From Saccharomonospora xinjiangensis XJ-54 (GTDB taxonomy: Bacteria; Actinomycetota; Actinomycetes; Mycobacteriales; Pseudonocardiaceae), in the NCBI RefSeq assembly GCF_000258175.1, contig NZ_JH636049.1, forward strand, positions 25,046 through 89,045: a stretch of DNA of 64,000 nt. Direction: 5' to 3'. A program made the position numbers and the translations under genes. This document shows positions 37,123 to 45,668 of the stretch, one piece after another. The stretch's first letter is position 1; every line of letters begins with the position of its first letter. Below the pieces are notes generated by a model. The model did no database searches, was not told the origin of the DNA, and saw nothing but the letters and a program-made list of their open reading frames with translations.

Positions 37123-37863
37123 TCAACCCGGCGCCGCCCTGCCGCTCACGGCGAGCGGGGTCACTCCCCAGGCGGCCTCGTCGAGCCTGCGCGTGTCGAT
37201 GTGAATGCCGCCGGCCAGCCGCCCACCAGAGGTCTTCACGGCGGCGAGGCAAAAGCGCACCCACATGTTGAGCTGCACCTCCTTCGCCAGCCGCAGCCGC
37301 GAATACAGGACGTGCACGAGCCTGCTGGCCGACCTCGCCCACAGCTCGATCTCGAACACCAGGTCGTCGCCGTCCTCGCGGGCACGGAACCACACCTGCC
37401 CGGCTTCCAGGTGACCGCGCAGCGTGATCAGGTGCAGGGACGTGGCGTCGCGATGCGCCACGCGGACGGGCCCGTTCCACGGCCCGGGCATCTCCACCAG
37501 CAGCTCGTCGCCGACGTCGAGGCCCGACACCGCCACCGTGTCGGCGCGGATGTCCACCACCTCGGTGGGCACGAAGTGTTTGAAGTCGCGCACGACACGG
37601 TCGGCGAGCCGGTCGGCGCTGAGGGTGGCGTCCGCGATCCGCACCAGAAACCGGCGATGGAACAGAGGCCCGTAGCCGTCGGCGGAGAGTTGCGCGCGGT
37701 CGTCCACCACCTCCGGCGGCACCGGCGGCGGGGTATCGCGTTCGTCGCCCCGGCACTCGCTTCGGTGCAGGGGTGTGGTCTCCCACAGGTAGCGCCACGT
37801 GACGAGCACAGTGCCCAGCAGCCACCGCGCGACGACGGCCACCGCCCTGCGAGGTCGCTCCAT
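37123..37863 (-). CDS. DUF1990-like protein
   Basis: 246 residues. ATG start at 37863 after TGGAGGG. The central part (SGLDVGDELLVEMPG, then GPVRVAHRD and a VFEIELWARSAS segment) follows the strand order of the DUF1990 family, a START/SRPBCC-like fold of unknown function. It lacks the family's usual GHLERG-type turn, having RGHLEAG instead. A related gene lies at 38165 on the opposite strand, and the two diverge around a shared intergenic region. No enzymatic residues can be named. Confidence 0.7.
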   Translation of the reverse strand: MERPRRAVAVVARWLLGTVLVTWRYLWETTPLHRSECRGDERDTPPPVPPEVVDDRAQLSADGYGPLFHRRFLVRIADATLSADRLADRVVRDFKHFVPTEVVDIRADTVAVSGLDVGDELLVEMPGPWNGPVRVAHRDATSLHLITLRGHLEAGQVWFRAREDGDDLVFEIELWARSASRLVHVLYSRLRLAKEVQLNMWVRFCLAAVKTSGGRLAGGIHIDTRRLDEAAWGVTPLAVSGRAAPG

Positions 37864-37955
37864 CCGTGCCCTCCAGGTCGGTAGCCGGTGCGAAACGGGT
37901 ACTGACTCCTCATACCCGCGCGCACGCGCGCCGACACGAACGAGGGGAGGCGCTC

Positions 37956-38168
37956 ATGGTAGTCCGGCTACTGCACAGGGCGGGGCTGCGCAGCACCCAT
38001 GCCCAGGTCACCTCGCTGGCCACGATCGCACTCTGCGTGGGGCTGTGGGTGCGCGCCAAGACGGTGGACCAGACCCAGCGCGGCAACGCCGAGCGAAGGG
38101 CACTGTTCGTGGGCCTGTGGCCGCCGATGATATGGCTGATCGGGGACGCGCTGAAGGACCACGAGTGA
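37956..38168 (+). CDS. Small membrane protein (hypothetical)
   Basis: 70 residues. ATG at 37956 after a strong GAGGGGAGG. One clear membrane helix (VTSLATIALCVGLWVRA) and a shorter hydrophobic C-terminal segment (LFVGLWPPMIWLIGDAL). Its TGA overlaps the GTG of the DUF1990 gene in a GTGA junction, so the two are translationally coupled. Function unknown. Confidence 0.75.
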   Translation: MVVRLLHRAGLRSTHAQVTSLATIALCVGLWVRAKTVDQTQRGNAERRALFVGLWPPMIWLIGDALKDHE

Positions 38169-38896
38169 CTCTGGCGCAGAACCGGGTTTTCGGCAGGCTC
38201 GACGTCGTGCGCGCGTGGGCGGACCTCGCCGACGCGGGCGTCAACTACTCGCAGGCCGAGGTGCGCCGCCCCGGGTGGAACATCGACACGCACCGCAGCG
38301 GGCTTCCCGCCGAGCGACCGGGAGGGCCGGAGCCGGGAGGGCCGTGGGAGCTGGCGTGCGCGCTGGTGCGCGACTACGACTTCACTCCCCCGGAGATCGT
38401 CCGCGCGGTGTACGACCCACAGGGACCGTTGCTCGGCCGGAATCTGCTGCTGCAAGCCCGGTTCCACCTGATGCACTTCTTCTGCGGTGTGCGCGTCACC
38501 GAGGTACTCGACGAGTCGCGCGACAACGGCGACCGCGTCTGGGGCTGGGCGTACGAGACGCTCGACGGTCACCTCGAACGCGGCAAGGTCACCTACGAGG
38601 TGATCAAGCACCAGCGTTCGGGAGAGGTGGAGTTCGTGGCGTCCAGCTACTCACAGGGCGCTCCGACCCTGGACCGTGTCACGTTGCTGGGCTGGCGGCT
38701 GTTCGGCCGCCGCACGCAACTGCGCTTCTACCGCCGCTGCGGCGAGCGGCTGCGCGAGTTCGTCAGGGCGCAGTCCCGCGGTGAGGAGGTCTTTCCCGGC
38801 CCCCGGCTGCGGGCCGGGCACCTGGTGTGTGCGCCGAAGGACGCCACCCCTCACCGCTGGGATGCCCTGGCCCTGCACCGCGTCGCACCGGGCTGA
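38165..38896 (+). CDS. DUF1990-family protein
   Basis: 243 residues, GTG start at 38165 overlapping the preceding stop by four bases. It contains VWGWAYETLDGHLERGKVTY, which closely fits the DUF1990 core (aromatic-rich strand then a GHxExG turn), and a C-terminal arginine-rich helix (RRTQLRFYRRCGERLREF). The family adopts a START-like fold with unknown ligand. It is coupled to the small membrane protein upstream and is a distant relative of the divergent gene at 37123-37863. Confidence 0.82.
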   Translation: MTLAQNRVFGRLDVVRAWADLADAGVNYSQAEVRRPGWNIDTHRSGLPAERPGGPEPGGPWELACALVRDYDFTPPEIVRAVYDPQGPLLGRNLLLQARFHLMHFFCGVRVTEVLDESRDNGDRVWGWAYETLDGHLERGKVTYEVIKHQRSGEVEFVASSYSQGAPTLDRVTLLGWRLFGRRTQLRFYRRCGERLREFVRAQSRGEEVFPGPRLRAGHLVCAPKDATPHRWDALALHRVAPG

Positions 38897-39050
38897 CGCG
38901 GGGTGCGCCTTTCGGTGGGGCTGCCGTTGAGCGCGGCCTGGTCCATTAGCGGGTCGGCCCTCCAACAACGTCACCCCCAGCCCGGCCAATCCCTCCAGCA
39001 CGGTAGCCGCAGCGGAGTGAACCCTCCACCTGGTCGGACCCCCTGCGGCG

Positions 39051-39386
39051 TCAGTCCTTCAGCGGGTCGTGGCCCCAGTTCATCAGCGAGTACCGCCACG
39101 GCGTGTCCGTCACGTCGCCGTCGGGCCGCTGCGCGAGGTGCCTGCGCACGTAGCCCACCACCTTGCGCATGTGGGCGGCGTCGTCCTCGCCGAGGTCGGC
39201 CCTGTCCGCTCGCAGCAGGCGCACGATCCGGCGTCCCGAGCGGTGTCCCGTTGATTCGCTGCCCGCGCTCTTGTCGCCGACGCCGTGCGACTCGGGCGTG
39301 GCGAGCCAGCGCTCCAGCTCCTCGGCCGTCATATTCACGGCGTCGTTCCAGTCGTCCCAGATCGCGTCCACCGCGTCGGCGCCCAC
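39051..39386 (-). CDS. DUF3140-family protein
   Basis: 111 residues from the GTG at 39386, eight bases after AAGGAGGGAG. The order WDDWNDAVNMTAEELERWL, STGHRSGRRIV, AHMRKVVGYVRRHLAQRP and WRYSLMNWGHDP matches DUF3140 end to end. The family is small, soluble, conserved in actinomycetes and uncharacterised. The gene stands alone. Confidence 0.9.
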   Translation of the reverse strand: MGADAVDAIWDDWNDAVNMTAEELERWLATPESHGVGDKSAGSESTGHRSGRRIVRLLRADRADLGEDDAAHMRKVVGYVRRHLAQRPDGDVTDTPWRYSLMNWGHDPLKD

Positions 39387-39481
39387 GGGCAACTCCCTCC
39401 TTGTCGGGTGCGGGGGTTGGCGTGATGTCGTCCGGTGCCTACCCCGGAAGCCGCTCACACACTCCTGGCGCGGCCGGTCTT

Positions 39482-39706
39482 GCGCTCGCCGCCCGGTACG
39501 ATATGAGTTTCGCCGCGGTGCAAAAGCACGTCGCCGTGCTGGAACGCGCGGCGCTCGTGGTTAAGCGGCGTCGGGGCAGGGAACAAATCGTGCACGGCAA
39601 CCCGGACACCCTGCGCAAGGCCGCGCGCCTGTTCGACGCGTACGAGGCGTCGTGGCGGCACCGCGTCGCGGCCATCGACACACTCGTCTCCGACGACAGG
39701 AGCTGA
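39482..39706 (+). pseudogene. ArsR-type regulator, N-terminally truncated
   Basis: The open frame encodes the recognition helix, wing and C-terminal helix of an ArsR regulator (AARYDMSFAAVQKHVAVLER, then RRGREQIVHGNPDTLRKAARL). The first 45 or so residues of the family, including the dimerisation helix and first DNA-binding helices, are missing. The only internal ATG (39503) falls inside the recognition helix and has no ribosome site. It ends two bases before the AHSA1 gene, the usual ArsR-AHSA1 pairing, so this is a decayed regulator rather than a chance frame. Confidence 0.7.
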
Positions 39707-39708
39707 TC

Positions 39709-40203
39709 ATGCCGATCATCAGCGTCCACAACGACCCCGACACCCTGACCCTCACGTTCGTCGCCGAGTTCCCGGCCGACGTCGAGCGGATCTGGCGGGT
39801 CTGGGAGGACCCGCGCCAGCTCGAACGCTGGTGGGGTCCGCCGACGTGGCCTGCGACGTTCGAGCAGCACGACTTCACCGTCGGCGGCCGTTCCCGGTAT
39901 CACATGACAGGCCCCGACGGCGGCAGGTCGAACGCCTGGTGGCGGATCACCGCCATCGACGCCCCGCACCGCCTCGAATTCGACGACGGCTTCGCCGACG
40001 ACAACGGTGAACCCGCCCCCGGCATGCCGTCGGTCCGCTGTGTCGTGACCCTGGAACCCACCCGTTCCGGCACCCGCATGACCACGGTCTCGCACTTCGC
40101 GGACACCGACCAGATGGAACAACTGCTCTCGATGGGCATGGAGGAAGGCATGCGCGAGGCCATGTCGCAAATCGACAGACTGCTCATCCCCACGGCGGGA
40201 TGA
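39709..40203 (+). CDS. SRPBCC / AHSA1-domain protein
   Basis: 164 residues. ATG at 39709 with AGGAG (39698-39702). WRVWEDPRQLERWWGPPTWPA is the signature N-terminal segment of activator-of-Hsp90-ATPase-like (AHSA1) proteins, and a long C-terminal amphipathic helix (MEEGMREAMSQIDRLL) closes the hydrophobic cavity. The ligand is unknown. It is normally expressed from an ArsR-AHSA1 operon; here the ArsR gene is truncated, so regulation may be lost. Confidence 0.92.
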   Translation: MPIISVHNDPDTLTLTFVAEFPADVERIWRVWEDPRQLERWWGPPTWPATFEQHDFTVGGRSRYHMTGPDGGRSNAWWRITAIDAPHRLEFDDGFADDNGEPAPGMPSVRCVVTLEPTRSGTRMTTVSHFADTDQMEQLLSMGMEEGMREAMSQIDRLLIPTAG

Positions 40204-40374
40204 GCCGGGCAGCCTCGGTCTCACCAAGCGGGGGTCAGGCGTCCGCGTAGGGAAACGTGCGTGGCCCGACCGCCGCAGCGAAGCGGCGTCTCGACCCGCT
40301 TCACAGGAGAGTTGAGGGTTGCCCACCGTCGTTCCTGGCCGGCTTCGGAGAGGTCCCCACGTGAGTTTCAACGA

Positions 40375-40388
40375 TACGATTGAAACAC
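40375..40388 (+). promoter_or_regulatory. Putative leaderless promoter of the erythromycin-esterase homologue
   Basis: A TACGAT hexamer (40375-40380) fits an actinomycete -10 box. The ATG at 40389 lies eight bases further on, where transcription would start, and no Shine-Dalgarno sequence precedes it. Confidence 0.45.
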
Positions 40389-41543
40389 ATGACCCAGGAC
40401 ATTCGAGACCTTCTCCCCTCCTCCACCGGCCTGCTGGCGCTCGGTGAACCGACGCACGGGGAACCCGCCTTCGGCTGGATTCGCAACGACGTCTTCGCCC
40501 GGCTGATCGACCACGGTTTCCGGTCGATCGCGCTGGAGATCGACCGGGTCGGCGCGTTCGTCGTCAACGACTTCGTCCACGATGGACTCGGTAATCTCGA
40601 CGAGGCGATGAGTGCGTTCTCCCACGACTTCGGCAATCTGGCCCCCATCCGGCAGCTGGTCGCCTGGATGCGCGGCTACAACGCAAAGCGGCCACGGGAA
40701 CAGCGGCTCACCTTCCACGGATTCGACGGGGCCCTTGAGACGTTCAGCGCGCCGAGTCCCCGGCCCTATCTCGAACAAGCCCGCGATTATCTGGGGCTCG
40801 ACCTCGACATCGCGAGCCTGACCGGCGAGGACGAGCGGTGGAGTCGCGCGGAGGCGGTGCTCGACGCCGCCGCCTCACCCGGCGCCACGGCCGAGGCGGA
40901 TCGGTTGCGCGCGATCGCCGACGACCTGTTCACCTCACTCCACGCACGCGCGCCCGAGCTGATCGCCACAACGTCACACGCCCGCTGGGTGCGGGTGAGA
41001 ACGCACCTCACCGCGGGGATCGGTCTGCTGCGCTACCATGCGCAGTCGGCACGTCCCGGCGATCAGAGCACCCGCGTCTCGCGCCTGGCGGCCACGCGGG
41101 ACGCGCTCATGGCGCACAATCTCCTGGACATTCGCGGCTTCGAAGCGCGGCGCGGCGCCACCCTCGTGTGCGCGCACAACCAGCATCTTCAGAAGGGAGG
41201 CAGCGTCATCACCACGCCGGATCTGAATCTCACGTGGTTCGGCGCGGGGTCCATTGTGAACTCGCTTGCCCCCGAGCCCTACACTTTCGTCGCGGGCAGT
41301 CTCGGCCGCAGTGAGACGTTAGGGATCGCCGACCCGGAGCCCGGTACCTACGAAAGCCTCTTCCACGAGCATATCGGCACCTGGGGTTTCGTGCCGAACC
41401 CGGCAGACGCCCACGCCCGCGTCCGCACCGGCATCACTCCCCAGCAGGGCTACGTACCCCTCGACGCGGCAACGCTCGACGGCGCCGACGCCGTCCTGCA
41501 CATTCACGACAGTACGGCCGTCCGTGCTCCCGGAGCGGCGTGA
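40389..41543 (+). CDS. Erythromycin esterase-family protein
   Basis: 384 residues from the ATG at 40389. Family residues are visible: LALGEPTHGEPAF (catalytic-region His), IALEIDRVGAF (Glu) and TLVCAHNQHLQKGG (second His). Characterised members (EreA, EreB) hydrolyse the macrolactone ester of erythromycin; many actinomycete homologues have no known substrate. The gene lacks a clear ribosome site and looks leaderless. It is about 13 kb from the P450 end of the PKS operon, so a self-resistance role is possible but weakly supported. Confidence 0.9.
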   Translation: MTQDIRDLLPSSTGLLALGEPTHGEPAFGWIRNDVFARLIDHGFRSIALEIDRVGAFVVNDFVHDGLGNLDEAMSAFSHDFGNLAPIRQLVAWMRGYNAKRPREQRLTFHGFDGALETFSAPSPRPYLEQARDYLGLDLDIASLTGEDERWSRAEAVLDAAASPGATAEADRLRAIADDLFTSLHARAPELIATTSHARWVRVRTHLTAGIGLLRYHAQSARPGDQSTRVSRLAATRDALMAHNLLDIRGFEARRGATLVCAHNQHLQKGGSVITTPDLNLTWFGAGSIVNSLAPEPYTFVAGSLGRSETLGIADPEPGTYESLFHEHIGTWGFVPNPADAHARVRTGITPQQGYVPLDAATLDGADAVLHIHDSTAVRAPGAA

Positions 41544-41572
41544 CGGCAGGCGGGCGGACTCCCGCAGAGAAG

Positions 41573-41959
41573 TCATCCGGCCAGCAAGTATTCCCTACCG
41601 AACAGCACGGCCGCGGCACGCGCCGACGGGGTTCCGGAGTCGAGGTCCGCACCCGCCTCCCGTAACGCGGCCACGACCTCGTCCGCGCCCTTGAACAGCG
41701 CACCGGCGATGGGCGCCTGATCGCGGTCGTTGCGCAGATCGGGATCAGCGCCCCGGTCGAGCAGCGCACGCACGGTGTCGGCGTGGCCGTGGTAGGCGGC
41801 GAGCATGAGCAGCGTGTTCCCCGCCGGATCGGCCGTGTTCACCGGCAGCCCATGGTCGAGGAATTCCACGAGTTGCGCCGTGTCGCCCTCGCGGGCCAGA
41901 TCCGCCGCGAGCGCCACGACCCGCTCGACCTGCTCGGGGGTGAGGCCGCTTTCGCTCAT
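41573..41959 (-). CDS. Ankyrin-repeat protein downstream of catalase
   Basis: 128 residues. The ATG at 41959 is preferred over one six bases upstream because AGGAG is then eight bases away. Two to three ankyrin repeats are visible (TADPAGNTLLMLAAYHGHADTVRALLDRGADP, split here as consecutive repeat elements, then a degenerate repeat ending AALREAGADLD). Ankyrin proteins often sit directly after catalase genes; AnkB of Pseudomonas aeruginosa supports full KatB activity. The same link is inferred here. A hairpin separates it from the catalase stop, so expression is probably reduced relative to the catalase. Confidence 0.88.
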   Translation of the reverse strand: MSESGLTPEQVERVVALAADLAREGDTAQLVEFLDHGLPVNTADPAGNTLLMLAAYHGHADTVRALLDRGADPDLRNDRDQAPIAGALFKGADEVVAALREAGADLDSGTPSARAAAVLFGREYLLAG

Positions 41960-42040
41960 TCCCATCTCTCCTGAGAACCTCCGGTGCGGACACCGCCCCG
42001 CGCTCAACGGCCCGGGGCGGTGTCCACACGGTCAAACACA

Positions 42041-42070
42041 CTGTCCACAGTGTCCACCCACTGTGGACAG
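42041..42070 (-). terminator. Hairpin between catalase and ankyrin genes
   Basis: A perfect 12-bp inverted repeat (42041-42052 and 42059-42070) with a six-base loop, 11 bases after the catalase stop. No U tract follows. It may terminate, or attenuate transcription into the ankyrin gene. Confidence 0.65.
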
Positions 42071-42081
42071 GGGTCAGCCGA

Positions 42082-43545
42082 TCAGAGCTGGCCCGCCTGC
42101 AGCGCCTCGATCGCCTTGCGGACGCCCTCGCCATAGGCGGGGTCGGCCTTGGTGCAGTTGGCGATGTGCCGCTCGATGGTCGCCTCGGAGGCGCCGTTGA
42201 TGGCACGCGCGGTGTTGGCGAACAGGGCCTGCTGCTGCTCCGGCGTCATGTTGCGGAACAGAATGCCCGGCTGCTCGTAGTAGTTGTCGTCGTCCTCGCG
42301 ATAGTTGAACCGGTCGGCCACCGACCCCACGGCGAGGCTCGGCTCGCGGTAAGCGGGCTGCTCCTGCCAGCGACCGTAGGAGTTGGGCTCGATGCCCGGC
42401 GTGGCGCCCTGGTTGCCGTCCACCCGCATCGCACCGTCGCGGTGGTAGGAGTTGACCGGGCAGCGCGGCTGGTTCACCGGGATCTGGTGGTGGTTGACAC
42501 CGAGCCGGTAACGCTGGGCGTCACCGTAGGAGAAGAGCCTGCCCTGAAGCATCTTGTCCGGCGAGAAACCGATGCCCGGCACCACGTTGGCCGGGGTGAA
42601 GGCGGCCTGCTCCACCTCGGCGAAGTAGTTGGCGGGGTTGCGGTTGAGCTCCCACTCGCCGACCTCGATGAGCGGGTAGTCCTTCTTGGACCAGACCTTG
42701 GTGAGGTCGAACGGGTGGTAACGGTAGGTCTCGGCCTCGTGCTCCGGCATGACCTGGATGTAGAGCTTCCACTTCGGGAAGTCGCCGCGCTCGATGGCGT
42801 CGAACAGGTCACGCTGGTGCGACTCGCGGTCCTTGCCGATCAGTGCCTCGGCCTCGGCGTCGGTCAGGTTCTTGATGCCCTGCTGGGTGCGGTGGTGGAA
42901 CTTGACCCAGAACCGCTCGCCCTCGGCATTGACCATGCTGTAGGTGTGGGAACCGAAACCGTGCATGTGCCGGTACGAGGCGGGAATGCCCCGGTCGGAC
43001 ATCACGATCGTCACCTGGTGCAGCGCCTCGGGCAGATTGGTCCAGAAGTCCCAGTTGTTCTCCGGGTCACGCATGTTGGTGCGCGGGTCGCGCTTCACGG
43101 CGTGGTTGAGGTCGGGGAACTTCAGCGGGTCGCGGAAGAAGAAGACCGGCGTGTTGTTGCCGACGAGGTCCCAGTTGCCCTCCTCGGTGTAGAACTTGAC
43201 GGCGAAGCCGCGGATGTCGCGCTCGGCGTCGGCCGCGCCGCGCTCACCGGCGACGGTCGAGAACCGGACGAACAGGTCGGTCTTCTTGCCGACCTCGGAG
43301 AAGATCTTCGCGCTGGTGTAGCGGGTGATGTCGTTGGTCACGGTGAACGTGCCGTACGCGCCGGAGCCCTTCGCGTGCATGCGGCGCTCCGGGATGACCT
43401 CGCGGTCGAAGTGCGCGAGCTTCTCCAGGAACCACACGTCCTGAAGCAGCATCGGGCCGCGCGGACCCGCCGTGAGCGAGTTCTGGTTGTCGGGAACCGG
43501 CGCGCCTGCGACGGTGGTCAGCGGCCTCTGGTTGTTCTCAGGCAA
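42082..43545 (-). CDS. katA: Heme catalase, clade 3 (small subunit)
   Basis: 487 residues from the TTG at 43545, chosen because GAGGAG lies six bases upstream and the protein then begins [20 protein letters not shown], the usual catalase N terminus. An ATG at 43587, overlapping the Fur stop, would add 14 residues but lacks a ribosome site. Catalytic landmarks include the His region [14 protein letters not shown], Asn in [15 protein letters not shown] to [13 protein letters not shown], and the heme-ligand tyrosine region [14 protein letters not shown]. It breaks down H2O2 in the cytoplasm. The gene is downstream of and almost overlaps a FurA-type repressor, so peroxide-responsive control is expected. 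Confidence 0.97.
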   Translation of the reverse strand: MPENNQRPLTTVAGAPVPDNQNSLTAGPRGPMLLQDVWFLEKLAHFDREVIPERRMHAKGSGAYGTFTVTNDITRYTSAKIFSEVGKKTDLFVRFSTVAGERGAADAERDIRGFAVKFYTEEGNWDLVGNNTPVFFFRDPLKFPDLNHAVKRDPRTNMRDPENNWDFWTNLPEALHQVTIVMSDRGIPASYRHMHGFGSHTYSMVNAEGERFWVKFHHRTQQGIKNLTDAEAEALIGKDRESHQRDLFDAIERGDFPKWKLYIQVMPEHEAETYRYHPFDLTKVWSKKDYPLIEVGEWELNRNPANYFAEVEQAAFTPANVVPGIGFSPDKMLQGRLFSYGDAQRYRLGVNHHQIPVNQPRCPVNSYHRDGAMRVDGNQGATPGIEPNSYGRWQEQPAYREPSLAVGSVADRFNYREDDDNYYEQPGILFRNMTPEQQQALFANTARAINGASEATIERHIANCTKADPAYGEGVRKAIEALQAGQL

Positions 43546-43579
43546 AGCACACTCCTCGTCGGATTCTCTTGGAAGGTGA

Positions 43580-44005
43580 TCACTCATCGCCCGCGAGGCA
43601 GGCGGGGCAGGTGCCCCAGAAGGTCACCTCGGCTTCATCGACCGCGAACCCGTCCGGGTTCTCGACGTGAAGACACGGTGCCTCGCCCACCACGCAGTTG
43701 ACGTCGGTAATGGAACCGCATTCGCGGCAAACCAGGTGGTGATGGTTGTCCCCCACCCGGGTCTCGAACCGTGCTGGTGACCCGGCCGGTTCGATGCGGC
43801 GGACCAGACCGGCGTCGGTCAGTGCGCGCAGCACGTCGTAGACCGCTTGCGTGGACACCGAGCCCAGCTCGCGGCGGACGGCCGTCGCGATCGTGTCGGT
43901 GTCCGAGTGGGGGTTGGCCGCGACCATCGTCAGCACGGCGACCCTGGGACGGGTCACCCGCAGTGCTGCCTCCCGCAGGAGAGCGGGAGCGTCGATGATT
44001 GCCAC
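43580..44005 (-). CDS. furA: FurA-type ferric uptake/peroxide regulator
   Basis: 141 residues from the GTG at 44005. That start was chosen because a promoter (TTGACT, 17-base spacer) places transcription at this codon, as for leaderless furA of mycobacteria. An upstream TTG at 44017 would lie inside the -10 region. The DNA-binding domain contains [18 protein letters not shown]; metal ligands are in [11 protein letters not shown] and the C-terminal CPAC. Cys-X2-Cys pairs fit the structural zinc site. It probably represses itself and the catalase gene immediately downstream, released by peroxide. Confidence 0.93.
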   Translation of the reverse strand: MAIIDAPALLREAALRVTRPRVAVLTMVAANPHSDTDTIATAVRRELGSVSTQAVYDVLRALTDAGLVRRIEPAGSPARFETRVGDNHHHLVCRECGSITDVNCVVGEAPCLHVENPDGFAVDEAEVTFWGTCPACLAGDE

Positions 44006-44011
44006 GGCCGA

Positions 44012-44040
44012 AGCCAATCAGCTTTTCTGGAATAAGTCAA
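44012..44040 (-). promoter_or_regulatory. furA promoter with AT-rich FurA-type box
   Basis: On the minus strand TTGACT (44040-44035) is followed after 17 bases by TTGGCT (44017-44012), six bases before the GTG start. The spacer contains TATTCCAGAAAAGCTG, close to the AT-rich near-palindrome recognised by FurA in mycobacterial furA promoters (recalled from general knowledge, not compared here). Confidence 0.6.
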
Positions 44041-44136
44041 ATTAGCGCTCGGAGGTGCGCTGCCACCTGCGGCGATGCGGGGACGGGCGGGCTCAGTGGT
44101 GCGACCACGCGGAGCACACCATTCGTGACCGGGGCT

Positions 44137-44685
44137 CTACCGGTGCCACGCGCGCACGCCGAGCGTGCCTGTGCTGCCCACGTCGATATGGAGCCCGCTG
44201 GGGTCGTCCGCGGCCTCCACCGGCTGCCACGGCCGCCCCTCGGCAGGGGCGATCGACAGCGACTCACCGACGCCCGGCGCGCCGGCCTCGGTGACCGTGT
44301 TGCGCCACATCAGCCGCGTCGTCGCCGTCTCACCGGGCCGCAGTGTCAGCGGCTCCGGTGGCGTGTCGAACCCCTCGACGGTCGCGATGCCCGCTGAACC
44401 GTGCGCGACCTCCACGTCGAGCGGCTCGCCGACGGTGTCGAGCACCCGCACCAGTGGATAGCCGTCGAGGTGGTACTCGTCCCGGCCGCAGTTGGTGAGA
44501 TGGAGTGCGAGGACCCGCAAGCCCGAGGCCGCCTCCGACAGTCCTGCCTCGACCCGCACGCCACTGTCCGGGCACGCCGCTTCCGCCGTCGGCTCAGGGG
44601 CCGGTGGCGGAGCGGGCGGGTCCGGCTCCGCGGCACAGGCGGTGGCGACGAGCAGGGCCGGCAACACGAATCCCCAACGCTTCAC
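44137..44685 (-). CDS. Putative lipoprotein, DUF4232-like
   Basis: 182 residues from the GTG at 44685, eight bases after GGGAGG. A short basic start, a hydrophobic helix (WGFVLPALLVATAC) and a lipobox cysteine give a lipoprotein signal. A Pro/Ala-rich spacer follows, then a beta-rich domain (GLRVLALHLTNCGRDEYHLD to RPGETATTRLMWRN) typical of DUF4232 exported proteins. Two cysteines in the mature part could form a disulfide. Anchored outside the membrane; function unknown. Confidence 0.85.
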   Translation of the reverse strand: MKRWGFVLPALLVATACAAEPDPPAPPPAPEPTAEAACPDSGVRVEAGLSEAASGLRVLALHLTNCGRDEYHLDGYPLVRVLDTVGEPLDVEVAHGSAGIATVEGFDTPPEPLTLRPGETATTRLMWRNTVTEAGAPGVGESLSIAPAEGRPWQPVEAADDPSGLHIDVGSTGTLGVRAWHR

Positions 44686-44739
44686 CGCCTCATCCTCCCG
44701 CACCGCGGTCTCGTGCCGTCACGCGATGTCCGTGCGACG

Positions 44740-45300
44740 TCAGTGCGGAGGCAGTTCGCGCTGGGCACGGGCGATCGTGTCCCTCACCTGCCGCACGTTG
44801 TCGATCTCGATCAGTTCGGGGACGAACTCCATGCGGCGCTTCCGGTTGCCCTCCCTCATCAACTCCTGAAGAAGGGTCGGCTGCCCGAACCTGATCGTGC
44901 CCACGGTGCCGGACTCCGAGACGACCAGCGGCGGGGGAAGTGATCGAAGGTAGGCACTGTTCACTCGCTGTCCGAGCAGGGGGCGCGACACCACGATGAC
45001 GCGCCGGTCGGTCACCGTGTAGGTGGTGGTGCGCAGCTCCCGCCTCCTCACCACGAACCTTCCCGCGAGCAGATGCGTCACCATCAGCCCGACCAGCACG
45101 AGAAACGGAACCATCACAACGTTCCCTGCGCGGTCGTCACGGAGAATGGGAACGATCGCATTGGAGACGAACATGATCACGGCGAAGGCACTGAGCGGGA
45201 GGATGACTCTGTCCGTTCTGGACAGAACCGGAAAGCGGGTCGGCATACCGGTCCACAGGAGCCGTTCGCCCGGATACAGGTCGGCGAGTTCGCTGGCCAT
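44740..45300 (-). CDS. Membrane-anchored PH-domain protein
   Basis: 186 residues from the ATG at 45300 (MASELADLYPGERLLWTG). Two adjacent membrane helices (about 30-50 and 62-83) are followed by a bacterial PH-like domain with TYTVTDRRVIVVSRP, the typical core. There is no good ribosome site, so the gene may be leaderless. Such proteins are common in actinomycetes; role unknown. Confidence 0.8.
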   Translation of the reverse strand: MASELADLYPGERLLWTGMPTRFPVLSRTDRVILPLSAFAVIMFVSNAIVPILRDDRAGNVVMVPFLVLVGLMVTHLLAGRFVVRRRELRTTTYTVTDRRVIVVSRPLLGQRVNSAYLRSLPPPLVVSESGTVGTIRFGQPTLLQELMREGNRKRRMEFVPELIEIDNVRQVRDTIARAQRELPPH

Positions 45301-45668
45301 CAGGAGATGATCTGGTACCGGCGCAGCCAGGATAACCCGTTGAATACGGATGTGTCCGAGTTGTGATTGTGATCGCCGCTCGCCGGCGACATCCGGTCCC
45401 CGCGAGAGACGACCACGATCACCGCACTCCGCTATTCGCCTGCCGGGTCGGCGAAGGTCACCCACCGCTCGCGGACCGCGCAAGCCCTTCGATAGGTCGG
45501 TGCCGTCCAGCTCGTGCGCGCCGATCGGGTCTTCCGACGGTGTTGGTCCGACCAGGTCGGGCTGGACAGCGCGCCAGGCACGCGGCGAGACGCGATGTGG
45601 GCCGTTCGTGCGGCCTTGGTCGGCAACCGCGTGAACACCGGTGACGCGCGCGTCGCTCGTGGGCCACC
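45301..45668. other. 368-base divergent intergenic region
   Basis: It separates the minus-strand PH-domain gene from the plus-strand TGT-like gene. No convincing coding frame, RNA gene or strong palindrome is seen. It must hold both promoters. Confidence 0.4.

Noticed and set aside
38897..39050. Minus-strand gene after the DUF1990 gene
   Set aside because: The frame lies mostly antisense to the DUF1990 coding sequence and shows no family features.
44006..44017. TTG at 44017 as the furA start
   Set aside because: It would fall within the -10 region of the likely promoter, and the GTG at 44005 fits a leaderless transcript.
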